From assembly GCF_002251735.1 (NCBI RefSeq), contig NZ_NOXS01000033.1:399846-463845 (forward strand): a stretch of 64,000 nt of DNA, read 5' to 3'. This document shows, piece by piece, positions 55,414-64,000 of the stretch; the stretch's first letter is position 1, and each line of letters starts with the position of its first letter. The translations under genes and the position numbers were made by a program. The notes below the pieces were generated by a model, which saw nothing but the letters and a program-made list of their open reading frames with translations, was not told where the DNA came from and did no database searches. Source of the stretch: Elstera cyanobacteriorum. Lineage in GTDB: Bacteria > Pseudomonadota > Alphaproteobacteria > Elsterales > Elsteraceae.

Positions 55414-56274
55414 ATGAGCATGTCGCGTATTTGGGGTTGGGTTGTGGTCGCCCTGGCGGCTCTCCCGATGCTGCTGGGGGGCGGGGCTTCGCTGGCCGCC
55501 GAACTGAACGTCCCGGCACCGTATGGCATGGGGCTGGTCGAAGCGGCCTCCCCGGTCAAAGAGCGTCTCCACGATTTCCATGCGCTGCTGCTCTGGATTA
55601 TCACGGCCATTGTGCTGTTTGTGTTGGTGCTGCTGATCGTCGTGATCGTGCGCTTCAACGCTAAGGCCAACCCGGTACCGAGCAAGACCACCCACCATAC
55701 GATGCTCGAAGTCGTCTGGACGCTGGTGCCGGTGCTGATCCTCGTCGGGATCGCCGCCCCGTCGTTCCGGTTGCTCTACTACCTCGACCGTGCTCCGAAT
55801 GCCGAAATGACCATCAAGGTCACCGGCCATCAGTGGTATTGGTCCTACGAATATCCCGATAATGGGAATTTCACCTTCGACAGCTATATGCTGGACGATA
55901 AGGCCGCTGCTGAGGCGAAAATGCCGCGCCTGCTGGGCGTCGATAATCGCCTGGTGCTGCCGGTCGATACGCAGGTCCGCGTTCTCGTGACCTCCGCCGA
56001 CGTGATGCATTCCTGGCTGGTGCCGCCGTTCGGTGTGCAGATTTACGCTTTCCCGGGCCGCACCAACGAAACCTGGCTGCAGGCGACGAAGGAAGGCATT
56101 TTCTTCGGCCAGTGCAACCAGATCTGCGGCATCAATCACGGCTTTATGCCCATCGCGATTGAAGTGCTGTCGAAGGACAAGTTTGCAGCCTGGGCGAAAG
56201 AAGCCCAAACCAAATTCGCCGCCAACCGCCTTGGCGCCGACGGAACCTCCGTCGCCCAGGCGGTCGGTCAGTAA
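55414..56274 (+). CDS. ctaC: cytochrome c oxidase subunit II
   Basis: CuA-carrying subunit of an aa3-type oxidase, 286 residues. Signal peptide (to about residue 29), two transmembrane helices (about 57-80 and 99-118), then the periplasmic cupredoxin domain with the aromatic patch GHQWYWSYEYPD. CuA ligands: His199 (DVMHSWLVPP), Cys234, Cys238, His242 and Met245 in GQCNQICGINHGFMP. Position 236, usually Glu, is Gln here. The ATG at 55414 has GGAGGAAAG just upstream; an open frame extends to 55258 but has no such site. First gene of the oxidase operon. Confidence 0.95.
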   Translation: MSMSRIWGWVVVALAALPMLLGGGASLAAELNVPAPYGMGLVEAASPVKERLHDFHALLLWIITAIVLFVLVLLIVVIVRFNAKANPVPSKTTHHTMLEVVWTLVPVLILVGIAAPSFRLLYYLDRAPNAEMTIKVTGHQWYWSYEYPDNGNFTFDSYMLDDKAAAEAKMPRLLGVDNRLVLPVDTQVRVLVTSADVMHSWLVPPFGVQIYAFPGRTNETWLQATKEGIFFGQCNQICGINHGFMPIAIEVLSKDKFAAWAKEAQTKFAANRLGADGTSVAQAVGQ

Positions 56275-56291
56275 GCGAACCTAGGGATTAG

Positions 56292-57926
<1,635 letters not shown>

Positions 57927-57933
57927 GCCTATC

Positions 57934-57960
57934 GGGGAGCGTCCGGGCCGGGCGCTCCCC
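57934..57960 (+). repeat. intercistronic hairpin between ctaD and ctaB
   Basis: GGGGAGCG and CGCTCCCC form an eight-base stem with an eleven-base loop, eight bases after the ctaD stop. No T run follows. Likely a partial terminator or a 3' stabiliser that lets structural genes be expressed above the assembly genes. Confidence 0.5.
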
Positions 57961-58005
57961 CCATAATAAGAAACGACAATGGGTTAGCGAGAGGGACCAG
58001 GACGA

Positions 58006-58950
58006 GTGAGCGATATTTCCGTCAGCGTTGAAAAGCCACGGGGCGCCGAGGATGGCGCGACCGCGCGCGATTTCTTCGAACTGCTCAAGCCGCGGGTAAT
58101 GTCGCTGGTGGTGTTTACCGGCGGGATTGGCTTGTTCCTGGCGCCTGGAACGCTGCACCCGGTTCTCGCTTTCGCTGCTATCCTGTGCATCGCCGTCGCG
58201 GCGGGTGCCAGCGGTGCAATCAATATGTGGTACGACCGCGATATCGACGCGGTCATGGCCCGCACGGTCAAGCGCCCCATCCCCAGCGGGCGGGTTGAAG
58301 CTTCCGATGCGTTGGCCTTTGGTGTTTTTTTGGCGGTGGCGTCGGTCATCGTGATGGATTTGGCGGTTGGCCATGTCGCGGCTTTCCTGCTGGCCTTCTC
58401 CATCGGTTTTTACGTTTTCATCTATACGATGTGGCTGAAGCGTCGCACGCCGCAGAATATCGTCATCGGTGGCGCTGCTGGGGCGTTTCCGCCGATGATC
58501 GGCTGGGCGGCGGTGACGGGGGATATCTCGCTCGCCAGCGTTATGCTGTTCGCGATCATCTTCATGTGGACGCCGCCGCACTTTTGGGCGCTCGCGCTGT
58601 TCCGCTGTCAGGATTATACCCGCGCGGGCGTGCCGATGCTGCCGGTGACGGCAGGGGAGCGCGAGACCAAGAAGCAGATCGTGCTCTATACTGTATTGCT
58701 CTGGCCGATCACGCTGGCGCCCGTTGCGCTGGGAACCCTGGGTGGCGTCTATGGCGCCTTCGCCCTGGTGTCGGGGGCGCTGTTTGTCGCCCAGTCCATT
58801 GCGGTGGCGCGCGCCGATTTGCCGGCAACGGACTATAAGGCCGCCAAACGCCTGTTTGGTTTTTCGATCCTGTATCTCTTCGCGCTCTTCGCGGTCATGC
58901 CGGTGGATCGCTGGCTGGCTGTGCCGGTCCCGACCTGGATGGTGTTCTGA
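58006..58950 (+). CDS. ctaB: protoheme IX farnesyltransferase
   Basis: UbiA-family membrane enzyme making heme O from heme B, the first step towards the heme A of the oxidase; 314 residues with about nine transmembrane helices. The prenyl-diphosphate site [19 protein letters not shown] holds the Asp-rich motif, and the second Asp-rich loop is [24 protein letters not shown]. Start is a GTG at 58006. It overlaps the small downstream gene by one base (TGATG). Confidence 0.96.
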   Translation: MSDISVSVEKPRGAEDGATARDFFELLKPRVMSLVVFTGGIGLFLAPGTLHPVLAFAAILCIAVAAGASGAINMWYDRDIDAVMARTVKRPIPSGRVEASDALAFGVFLAVASVIVMDLAVGHVAAFLLAFSIGFYVFIYTMWLKRRTPQNIVIGGAAGAFPPMIGWAAVTGDISLASVMLFAIIFMWTPPHFWALALFRCQDYTRAGVPMLPVTAGERETKKQIVLYTVLLWPITLAPVALGTLGGVYGAFALVSGALFVAQSIAVARADLPATDYKAAKRLFGFSILYLFALFAVMPVDRWLAVPVPTWMVF

Positions 58951-59084
58951 TGAACGCGCCGACCGATAGCAAAAGCACCCGGGCCAAGCGCGTGCGCGGC
59001 AAGAATCTGGCCGTGCTCTGGACGCTCCTCGCCCTGGTGGCGCTGTTTTTTGCCATTACGATTGTTCAGGTTGGTCGGCAATGA
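58950..59084 (+). CDS. 44-residue CoxF-like membrane protein
   Basis: A small protein with an N-terminal basic segment (DSKSTRAKRVRGKN) and a single transmembrane helix (LAVLWTLLALVALFFAITIVQ). It lies between ctaB and ctaG and is coupled to both (TGATG and ATGA overlaps). The same place in Paracoccus and Rhodospirillales holds the poorly studied CoxF-type accessory protein of the oxidase cluster. Too short for usual gene calling. Confidence 0.72.
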   Translation: MNAPTDSKSTRAKRVRGKNLAVLWTLLALVALFFAITIVQVGRQ

Positions 59085-59659
59085 GCGCCCCGCAGCAGAC
59101 GCGCAACCGGCGCACTTTGGTCTCGCTGGCGATGCTGGCGACGGGCATGATCTGCCTCGCCTACGCCGCTGTCCCGCTGTATCAAATTTTCTGTCAGGTG
59201 ACCGGTTTTGGCGGCGCGTCGAAGCGCGTCGAAGCGGCCTCCACGACGGTGGGCGAGCGCATCGTGACCGTACGCTTCGACGCCAATACCGACCCGGCGT
59301 TGCCGTGGAAGTTCGAGCCCGTGCAGCGCAGTGTCGAAGCGAAGCTCGGCGAGAATATGCTGATTTTCTACCGCGCTAAGAATCTGGCGGCGGAACCGGT
59401 CACGGGCATGGCGACCTTTAATGTAACGCCGCTGAAGACCGGCGGCGTCTTTGCCAAGGTTGCTTGCTTCTGCTTCGATCAGCAGACATTGGCGGCGGGC
59501 GAAGAAGTGGAAATGCCGGTCAGTTTCTACATCGATCCGGCGATGGCCGACGATAAGACGCTGAACGACGTTAAAACCATCACCCTGTCCTATACCTTCT
59601 TCCGCGCGAAAGCGCAGACGGCGGCAGTGGACGGGACCAAAGCGGCTTCGGGTGGCTGA
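59081..59659 (+). CDS. ctaG: cytochrome c oxidase assembly protein CtaG (Cox11)
   Basis: Membrane-anchored copper chaperone for CuB of subunit I, 192 residues. One N-terminal transmembrane helix (about 12-33) and a periplasmic immunoglobulin-like domain. The copper-binding pair is Cys129-Phe-Cys131 (KVACFCFDQQTL), and Cys38 lies just after the helix. GEEVEMPVSFYIDPAM is also diagnostic. It starts inside the stop of the small gene. Confidence 0.95.
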   Translation: MSAPQQTRNRRTLVSLAMLATGMICLAYAAVPLYQIFCQVTGFGGASKRVEAASTTVGERIVTVRFDANTDPALPWKFEPVQRSVEAKLGENMLIFYRAKNLAAEPVTGMATFNVTPLKTGGVFAKVACFCFDQQTLAAGEEVEMPVSFYIDPAMADDKTLNDVKTITLSYTFFRAKAQTAAVDGTKAASGG

Positions 59660-59723
59660 TCCGTGGATGCCCCCAGCTTATACAGCGTTGAACTGCGGAA
59701 TATGACGGTGAGGAATTAAGGTT

Positions 59724-60524
59724 ATGGCCCAACAGAAGCATCCGTTCCATCTGGTCGATCCCAGCCCCTGGCCGTTGCTGTCGTCGCTTGCGGCGGGCGG
59801 TCTTGCGGGCGGCGCGGTCATGTATATGCATGGGAGCGGCCCGATCCTGCTGATCCTCGGCTTCCTCGCGGTCATCGGCTGCATGACGGGCTGGTGGATG
59901 GATGTGGTGCGCGAAAGCACGCCGGGCAGCTACCATACGAAGATTGTGCAGATTGGCCTGCGGTACGGCGTAATCTTCTTCATTATCTCGGAAGTCATGT
60001 TCTTCGTGGCCTTCTTCTGGGCCTTTTTCGATATGAGCATCTTCCCGCGCCTGGGGCATTGGCCGCCCGAAGGCATCAAAGTGTTCAACCCGTTTGAACT
60101 GCCGCTGCTGAATACGCTGATCCTGCTGCTGTCGGGGACGACCGTGACCTGGGCGCATCATGCGCTGCTGCACAATGATCGCAAGGGGCTGGTGAACGGT
60201 CTCGCGATCACAGTGGCCCTCGGCTTCATCTTCACGCTGTTGCAGGCCTATGAATATGCCCATGCCGCCTTCGGCTTTAAGGACGGCATCTACGCCTCGA
60301 CCTTCTATATGGCCACCGGGTTCCACGGCTTCCATGTGATCGTTGGGACGCTGTTCCTGGCCGTCTGCCTGTTCCGGGCGAAGAAGGGGCATTTCACCCC
60401 GGAAAACCATGTCGGTTTCGAAGCGGCGGCTTGGTACTGGCATTTCGTGGACGTGGTGTGGCTGTTCCTGTTCGTCTGCGTCTATTGGTGGGGCGGTGCA
60501 GGCGGCGTCGTCGCGACGCATTGA
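59724..60524 (+). CDS. ctaE: cytochrome c oxidase subunit III
   Basis: A 266-residue core subunit with seven transmembrane helices, stabilising subunit I. HPFHLVDPSPWPLLSSLAA is the N-terminal start, EVMFFVAFFWAFFDMSIFP helix III with its conserved Glu, and FYMATGFHGFHVIVGTLFLAV helix VI. The end AAAWYWHFVDVVWLFLFVCVYWWG is characteristic. It follows ctaG with a 64-base gap and is followed by a terminator. Confidence 0.96.
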   Translation: MAQQKHPFHLVDPSPWPLLSSLAAGGLAGGAVMYMHGSGPILLILGFLAVIGCMTGWWMDVVRESTPGSYHTKIVQIGLRYGVIFFIISEVMFFVAFFWAFFDMSIFPRLGHWPPEGIKVFNPFELPLLNTLILLLSGTTVTWAHHALLHNDRKGLVNGLAITVALGFIFTLLQAYEYAHAAFGFKDGIYASTFYMATGFHGFHVIVGTLFLAVCLFRAKKGHFTPENHVGFEAAAWYWHFVDVVWLFLFVCVYWWGGAGGVVATH

Positions 60525-60552
60525 TCGCGGATACCGGCACAGAATGCAGGGA

Positions 60553-60583
60553 GGGGGCGCGCTTTGCGCCCCTTCTCGTTTTT
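60553..60583 (+). terminator. terminator after ctaE
   Basis: GGGGCGC (60554-60560) pairs with GCGCCCC (60566-60572), followed by TTCTCGTTTTT. It separates the oxidase structural genes from surf1. Confidence 0.7.
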
Positions 60584-60607
60584 AAGGGAATCCGCTAGGT
60601 CAGTGCC

Positions 60608-61384
60608 ATGCAAGGATCGTCTGCCGTCCAATTACCGAAGAACTGGCCGCTGTTCCTGACCGCCGGGATCGCGGTGCTGATTCTCGTTGCGCTTGGAACG
60701 TGGCAACTCCAGCGGCTGACCTGGAAACAGGGGTTGATTGAGGCACGCCGTACGGCGGTTGCCGACGCGCCCTTGACCGTGGCGCCGACCGGCGACGCGG
60801 CGGCGGTCGCCTTTCGGAGGTTGCGGCTGACGGGGCGGTTCGATCCGCAACAGGAATTTTATCTGACCGGCCAGACCTACACCGATAGCCGGGGCATGAG
60901 CCAATCCGGTTGGCATATCATTGTACCGTTCCATACCAGCGATGGCGCCTTGGTGATGGTAGATCGGGGCTTTGTACCCTTCGATCTGAAAGACCCGACC
61001 CATCACGAACCGCCGCCGCAGGGCACTGTGACGATCGATGGGCTGATCCGCCCACCCGCCGCACCCGGTTGGCTGGTCCCCGCCAATGATCCCGTCAAGA
61101 ATATGTGGTTCACCCCCGATCCGGCGGCCTTGGCGCAGGCAGCGGGGCTATCCAATGCGCTGCCCTTCACCCTCGACCTTTTGCCCGCACCGGGGCCGCA
61201 ACAGGGGTGGCCACGGGCGGGACAGACGCGACTCGACTTGCCTAATAACCATTTGCAATATGCCCTAACGTGGTATTCGCTGGCGGGGGTGCTGATCGTG
61301 GTGACAGGGCTGTTCGCCCGGTCGCGCCGGATCGGCGCCCTAACGGCGCACGCACGCGACATGCAAGCAAAGGGGCAGCAATGA
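60608..61384 (+). CDS. surf1: SURF1-family oxidase assembly protein
   Basis: A 258-residue inner-membrane protein with two transmembrane helices (about 12-32 and 218-238) and a periplasmic domain between. LVALGTWQLQRLTWKQGLIE, MVDRGFVPFDLKD and NNHLQYALTWYSLAGVLIVV are the family motifs. SURF1 delivers heme A to subunit I. It follows the oxidase cluster, as in relatives. Its stop overlaps the start of the M32 gene (ATGA). Confidence 0.93.
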   Translation: MQGSSAVQLPKNWPLFLTAGIAVLILVALGTWQLQRLTWKQGLIEARRTAVADAPLTVAPTGDAAAVAFRRLRLTGRFDPQQEFYLTGQTYTDSRGMSQSGWHIIVPFHTSDGALVMVDRGFVPFDLKDPTHHEPPPQGTVTIDGLIRPPAAPGWLVPANDPVKNMWFTPDPAALAQAAGLSNALPFTLDLLPAPGPQQGWPRAGQTRLDLPNNHLQYALTWYSLAGVLIVVTGLFARSRRIGALTAHARDMQAKGQQ

Positions 61385-62871
61385 CGGCACAGGCCGCCTA
61401 TCGCAATCTAACGGATCATTTCGCCCGCATCGGCGCGTTGCGCGCGGTATCGGGAATCCTGGGCTGGGACGCCGCCGTAATGATGCCCGGCGGCAGTGCC
61501 GAGGCGCGGGCCGAACAGCAGGCGGCGCTGGATGTCGCCATCCACGAAAAAGTGACCGATCCGCGTGTGCGCGACTGGCTGGCTGCAGCGACGGCGGAGA
61601 CGCCGGAGGCGGAAGCCAATCTGGCGGAAATTCGCCGCGAAGTGGCCCATGCAACGGCGGTTCCCGCCGATCTGGTCGATGCCTATGCCCGCGCGGCCAA
61701 CGAGTCGGAAATGGTGTGGCGTACCGCCCGCCCGGCCAATGATTTTGCGGCGCTGCTGCCAAAACTGCGCGTGCTGCTCGGCCTTGTTCGGCAGATGGGG
61801 CAAGCAAAGGCCGAAGCGCTCGGCACCTCGGTCTATGATGCGCTGCTGGATCAGTTCGAACCCGGCGGGCGGTCGGCCGACATTGATGTTCTCTTCGCCG
61901 ATCTCGCGCGCTTCCTGCCCGATCTAACGGAACAGGTGCTGACCGCTCAGGCCAAACGCCCGGCACCGCTGCCCTTGGTTGGTCCCTTCCCGATCCCGGC
62001 GCAAAAGACCCTCGGCGAGCGCCTGATGACGGCCCTCGGCTTTGATTTTGACCGGGGGCGGCTCGACGTTTCGCATCATCCGTTCTGCGGCGGCGCGCCG
62101 GGGGATGTCCGCATCACCACGCGCTATTCGGAAGACAGCTTCTTCCCCGCCATGATGGGCGTGCTGCACGAAACCGGCCATGCCCTCTATGAAATCGGCC
62201 TGCCGCGCCAGCATCGCGGTCAGCCGATTGGCCTGGCGCGCGGGATGAGCCTGCACGAAAGCCAATCGTTGCTGGTGGAAATGCAGGTCAGCCGCTCGCT
62301 GCCGTTCCTAACCTTCGCAGCCCCGCTGATCCGCGAAGCGTTTGGGGCGGAGGGTCCGGCCTGGAGCGCCGAGAATTTGCACGCCCACGCGATGCAGGTC
62401 GAACGCGGATTGATCCGCGTCAATGCTGATGAGGTGACCTATCCCGCTCATGTCATCCTACGCTACCGGCTGGAACGGGCGCTGATCGACGGTTCGCTCG
62501 ATCTTGCCGATCTGCCGGGCGCCTGGAACGCGGGGATGAAGGAACTCGTTGGGATTACCCCGCCCGACGATAAGGATGGCTGCTTGCAGGATATCCATTG
62601 GCCCGCCGGGCTGTTCGGCTATTTCCCCACCTATACGATGGGCGCGATGACGGCGGCACAGCTTTACGCCGCCGCGCAGGCCGATGTGCCGACGATCCCG
62701 GACGAAATCGCCCAGGGCAATTTCGCGCCGTTGCTGGGGTGGCTGCGCGAGAAGGTCCACGGTCTCGGCTCTACCCGCAGCGCCAAAGATATTCTGATTG
62801 CGGCGACGGGTGCGCCGCTGTCGGTTGCCCCCTTCCGCCGTCACCTCGAACGGCGCTACCTCGATGCCTAA
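61381..62871 (+). CDS. M32-family metallocarboxypeptidase
   Basis: A 496-residue zinc carboxypeptidase of the Taq/PfuCP type, cleaving C-terminal residues of peptides in the cytoplasm. Zinc motif HETGH at 263-267 (GVLHETGHALYE) and the distal Glu293 in the HES segment SLHESQSLLVE; SGILGWDAAVMMPGGSAEAR is the conserved N terminus. YPAHVILRYRLERALIDG is also typical. Coupled to surf1 by a four-base overlap; a functional link to oxidase assembly is not evident. Confidence 0.93.
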   Translation: MTAQAAYRNLTDHFARIGALRAVSGILGWDAAVMMPGGSAEARAEQQAALDVAIHEKVTDPRVRDWLAAATAETPEAEANLAEIRREVAHATAVPADLVDAYARAANESEMVWRTARPANDFAALLPKLRVLLGLVRQMGQAKAEALGTSVYDALLDQFEPGGRSADIDVLFADLARFLPDLTEQVLTAQAKRPAPLPLVGPFPIPAQKTLGERLMTALGFDFDRGRLDVSHHPFCGGAPGDVRITTRYSEDSFFPAMMGVLHETGHALYEIGLPRQHRGQPIGLARGMSLHESQSLLVEMQVSRSLPFLTFAAPLIREAFGAEGPAWSAENLHAHAMQVERGLIRVNADEVTYPAHVILRYRLERALIDGSLDLADLPGAWNAGMKELVGITPPDDKDGCLQDIHWPAGLFGYFPTYTMGAMTAAQLYAAAQADVPTIPDEIAQGNFAPLLGWLREKVHGLGSTRSAKDILIAATGAPLSVAPFRRHLERRYLDA

Positions 62872-62897
62872 CTTCTTGCGGTAAGGACTGGACAGCT

Positions 62898-64000
62898 TTG
62901 CGTTACGTTAGCACGCGCGGTGCCGCGCCCGATCTGGCCTTCGACGATCTGCTGTTGACCGGCCTGGCCCGCGATGGCGGCCTGTATGTTCCAGCGGAAT
63001 GGCCCAGCTTCACCCTGGCCGATTGGCGGGCGCTGCGGGGGCTGTCCTACGCCGATCTCGCGACGCGATTGCTGGCGCCCTACGTCTGCACGACGATTTC
63101 GGAAGACGATCTGTCGGCCATCGTTCATCAGACCTACGCTGGTTTCCGCCATCCGGCCGTCGCCCCGCTGAAGCAGCTCGACACTAATTCCTATATGATG
63201 GAGCTGTTCCACGGCCCGACCATCGCGTTTAAGGATTACGCGCTGCAACTGCTGGGGCGACTGTTCGATAACGTGCTGGCGCGCCAGGGCAAGCGCGTAA
63301 CGATCCTGGGCGCGACCTCTGGCGATACCGGTTCGGCAGCGATTGAAGCCTGCCGCGACCGCGATGCGGTGGATGTCTTCATCCTCTACCCGCATGGCCG
63401 CGTGTCGGACGTGCAGCGGCGGCAGATGACGACGGTTGCGGCCAAGAATGTGCGCGCGATTGCCGTCGAAGGCACCTTCGACGATTGCCAAGACATTGTG
63501 AAGGCGCTGTTCGCGGATTTGCAGTTCCGCGACGCAGCGCAGCTTTCGGCCGCCAATTCGATCAATTGGGCGCGCATCGTTGCCCAGATCGTCTATTACG
63601 TTTACGCCGCCTTGCAGTTGGGGGCGCCCGACCGGCACGTGAATTTCGCCGTTCCGACCGGGAACTTCGGCAATGTCTTCGCCGCCTATTGTGCGAAGCG
63701 GATGGGCCTGCCCATCGACCGGCTGGTGATCGGCACGAACCGCAACGATATTCTCACGCGCTTCTTTACCGAAGGCGATATGTCGATCCACGGGGTCGAA
63801 CCCTCGCTGTCGCCGTCGATGGATATTCAGGTGTCGAGCAACTTCGAACGGCTGCTGTTCGATCTGCTGGAACGCGACGGGCCGGAAGTGGCGAAACGCA
63901 TCGCCGAATTCCGCGAAACCGGCAAGCTGACCTTGGAAAAAGACCGGCTGAAGCGCGCCCAGCAGCTTTTCGCAGCCACCCGTCTGTCGGACGAAGAAAC
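62898..64000 (+). CDS. thrC: threonine synthase (3' end cut by window edge)
   Basis: PLP enzyme making threonine from O-phosphohomoserine; 367 codons are visible, about four fifths of the protein. PLP lysine Lys112 in HGPTIAFKDYALQLLG; phosphate loop and Ser contacts in GATSGDTGSAAIEA; also NSINWARIVAQIVYYVYA and FAVPTGNFGNVFAAYCAK. The only suitable start is a TTG at 62898-62900, followed by RYVSTRG, which matches the family start. The frame stays open to the right edge. It follows the M32 gene by 26 bases. Confidence 0.93.
   Translation, partial: MRYVSTRGAAPDLAFDDLLLTGLARDGGLYVPAEWPSFTLADWRALRGLSYADLATRLLAPYVCTTISEDDLSAIVHQTYAGFRHPAVAPLKQLDTNSYMMELFHGPTIAFKDYALQLLGRLFDNVLARQGKRVTILGATSGDTGSAAIEACRDRDAVDVFILYPHGRVSDVQRRQMTTVAAKNVRAIAVEGTFDDCQDIVKALFADLQFRDAAQLSAANSINWARIVAQIVYYVYAALQLGAPDRHVNFAVPTGNFGNVFAAYCAKRMGLPIDRLVIGTNRNDILTRFFTEGDMSIHGVEPSLSPSMDIQVSSNFERLLFDLLERDGPEVAKRIAEFRETGKLTLEKDRLKRAQQLFAATRLSDEE

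Overview
The window looks like a chromosomal segment of a GC-rich alphaproteobacterium, probably of the order Rhodospirillales. This is inferred from gene content and order: metX-metW divergent from chorismate mutase-hisC-tyrA; ctaC-ctaD-ctaB-small protein-ctaG-ctaE-surf1 followed by thrC; a two-gene gcvP (PA+PB) in the order T-H-PA-PB; a 41-residue L36 without zinc cysteines; and a BigR/SqrR-type sulfide regulon. I see no prophage, insertion sequence, CRISPR array or rRNA operon. Most of the window is housekeeping, with several small regulator-plus-enzyme stress modules between.

Layout. 1-5013: the end of a YefM-YoeB toxin-antitoxin pair, cysteine synthase, a methyltransferase, rpmJ, then two thiol-type regulators (Rrf2 and HxlR) flanking two small convergent flavoproteins. 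5134-9154: glycolate oxidase glcDEF. 9149-13276: an EamA transporter, then a persulfide/sulfur operon (DUF2892, split YeeE/YedE, persulfide dioxygenase-like enzyme, SafE exporter) divergent from a BigR-like repressor. 13330-14914: tRNA-Leu(CAG), pncA, dapB. 15055-17010: esterase, coiled-coil protein, LysE exporter. 17108-21944: methionine, aromatic and histidine genes. 22012-25923: a MarR-nitroreductase module, an AraC/GyrI regulator and an SMP-30 lactonase. 26055-28368: YqaA-like membrane protein, LOG protein and an AT-rich island with two related unknown proteins.

28390-35824: SPOR/Sel1 protein, glnD, a Pro/Ala-rich unknown, SDR, glyoxalase I and a Cache-GGDEF diguanylate cyclase. 35955-40657: the glycine cleavage operon behind a tandem glycine riboswitch. 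40679-45929: small membrane proteins, rsuA- and rsmC-like rRNA modification genes, DeoR regulator with MFS transporter, TetR regulator. 46007-51157: crotonase-family enzyme, nitronate monooxygenase, lipid kinase, cupin, hydrolase, short RNase D. 51491-55093: porin, SCP2 protein, chlorite-dismutase-family protein, tldD. 55232-62871: the aa3-type cytochrome oxidase cluster with an FNR-like box, surf1 and an M32 carboxypeptidase. thrC runs off the right edge.

How parts work together. Glycolate oxidase makes glyoxylate, which transamination could turn into glycine, and the riboswitch-controlled cleavage system would pass that into one-carbon metabolism. The BigR-like operon forms a sulfide/persulfide detoxification unit. 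The most useful new observations are regulatory. Near-identical operator-like sequences precede the Rrf2 gene and its flavodoxin target. Large palindromes overlap the promoters of the BigR-like, MarR/nitroreductase, DeoR and TetR modules. The gcvT ribosome-binding site can pair with a segment just after the riboswitch. The metX leader can form alternative hairpins. The AT-rich paralogous pair at 27410-28368 is the best candidate for undescribed protein biology.
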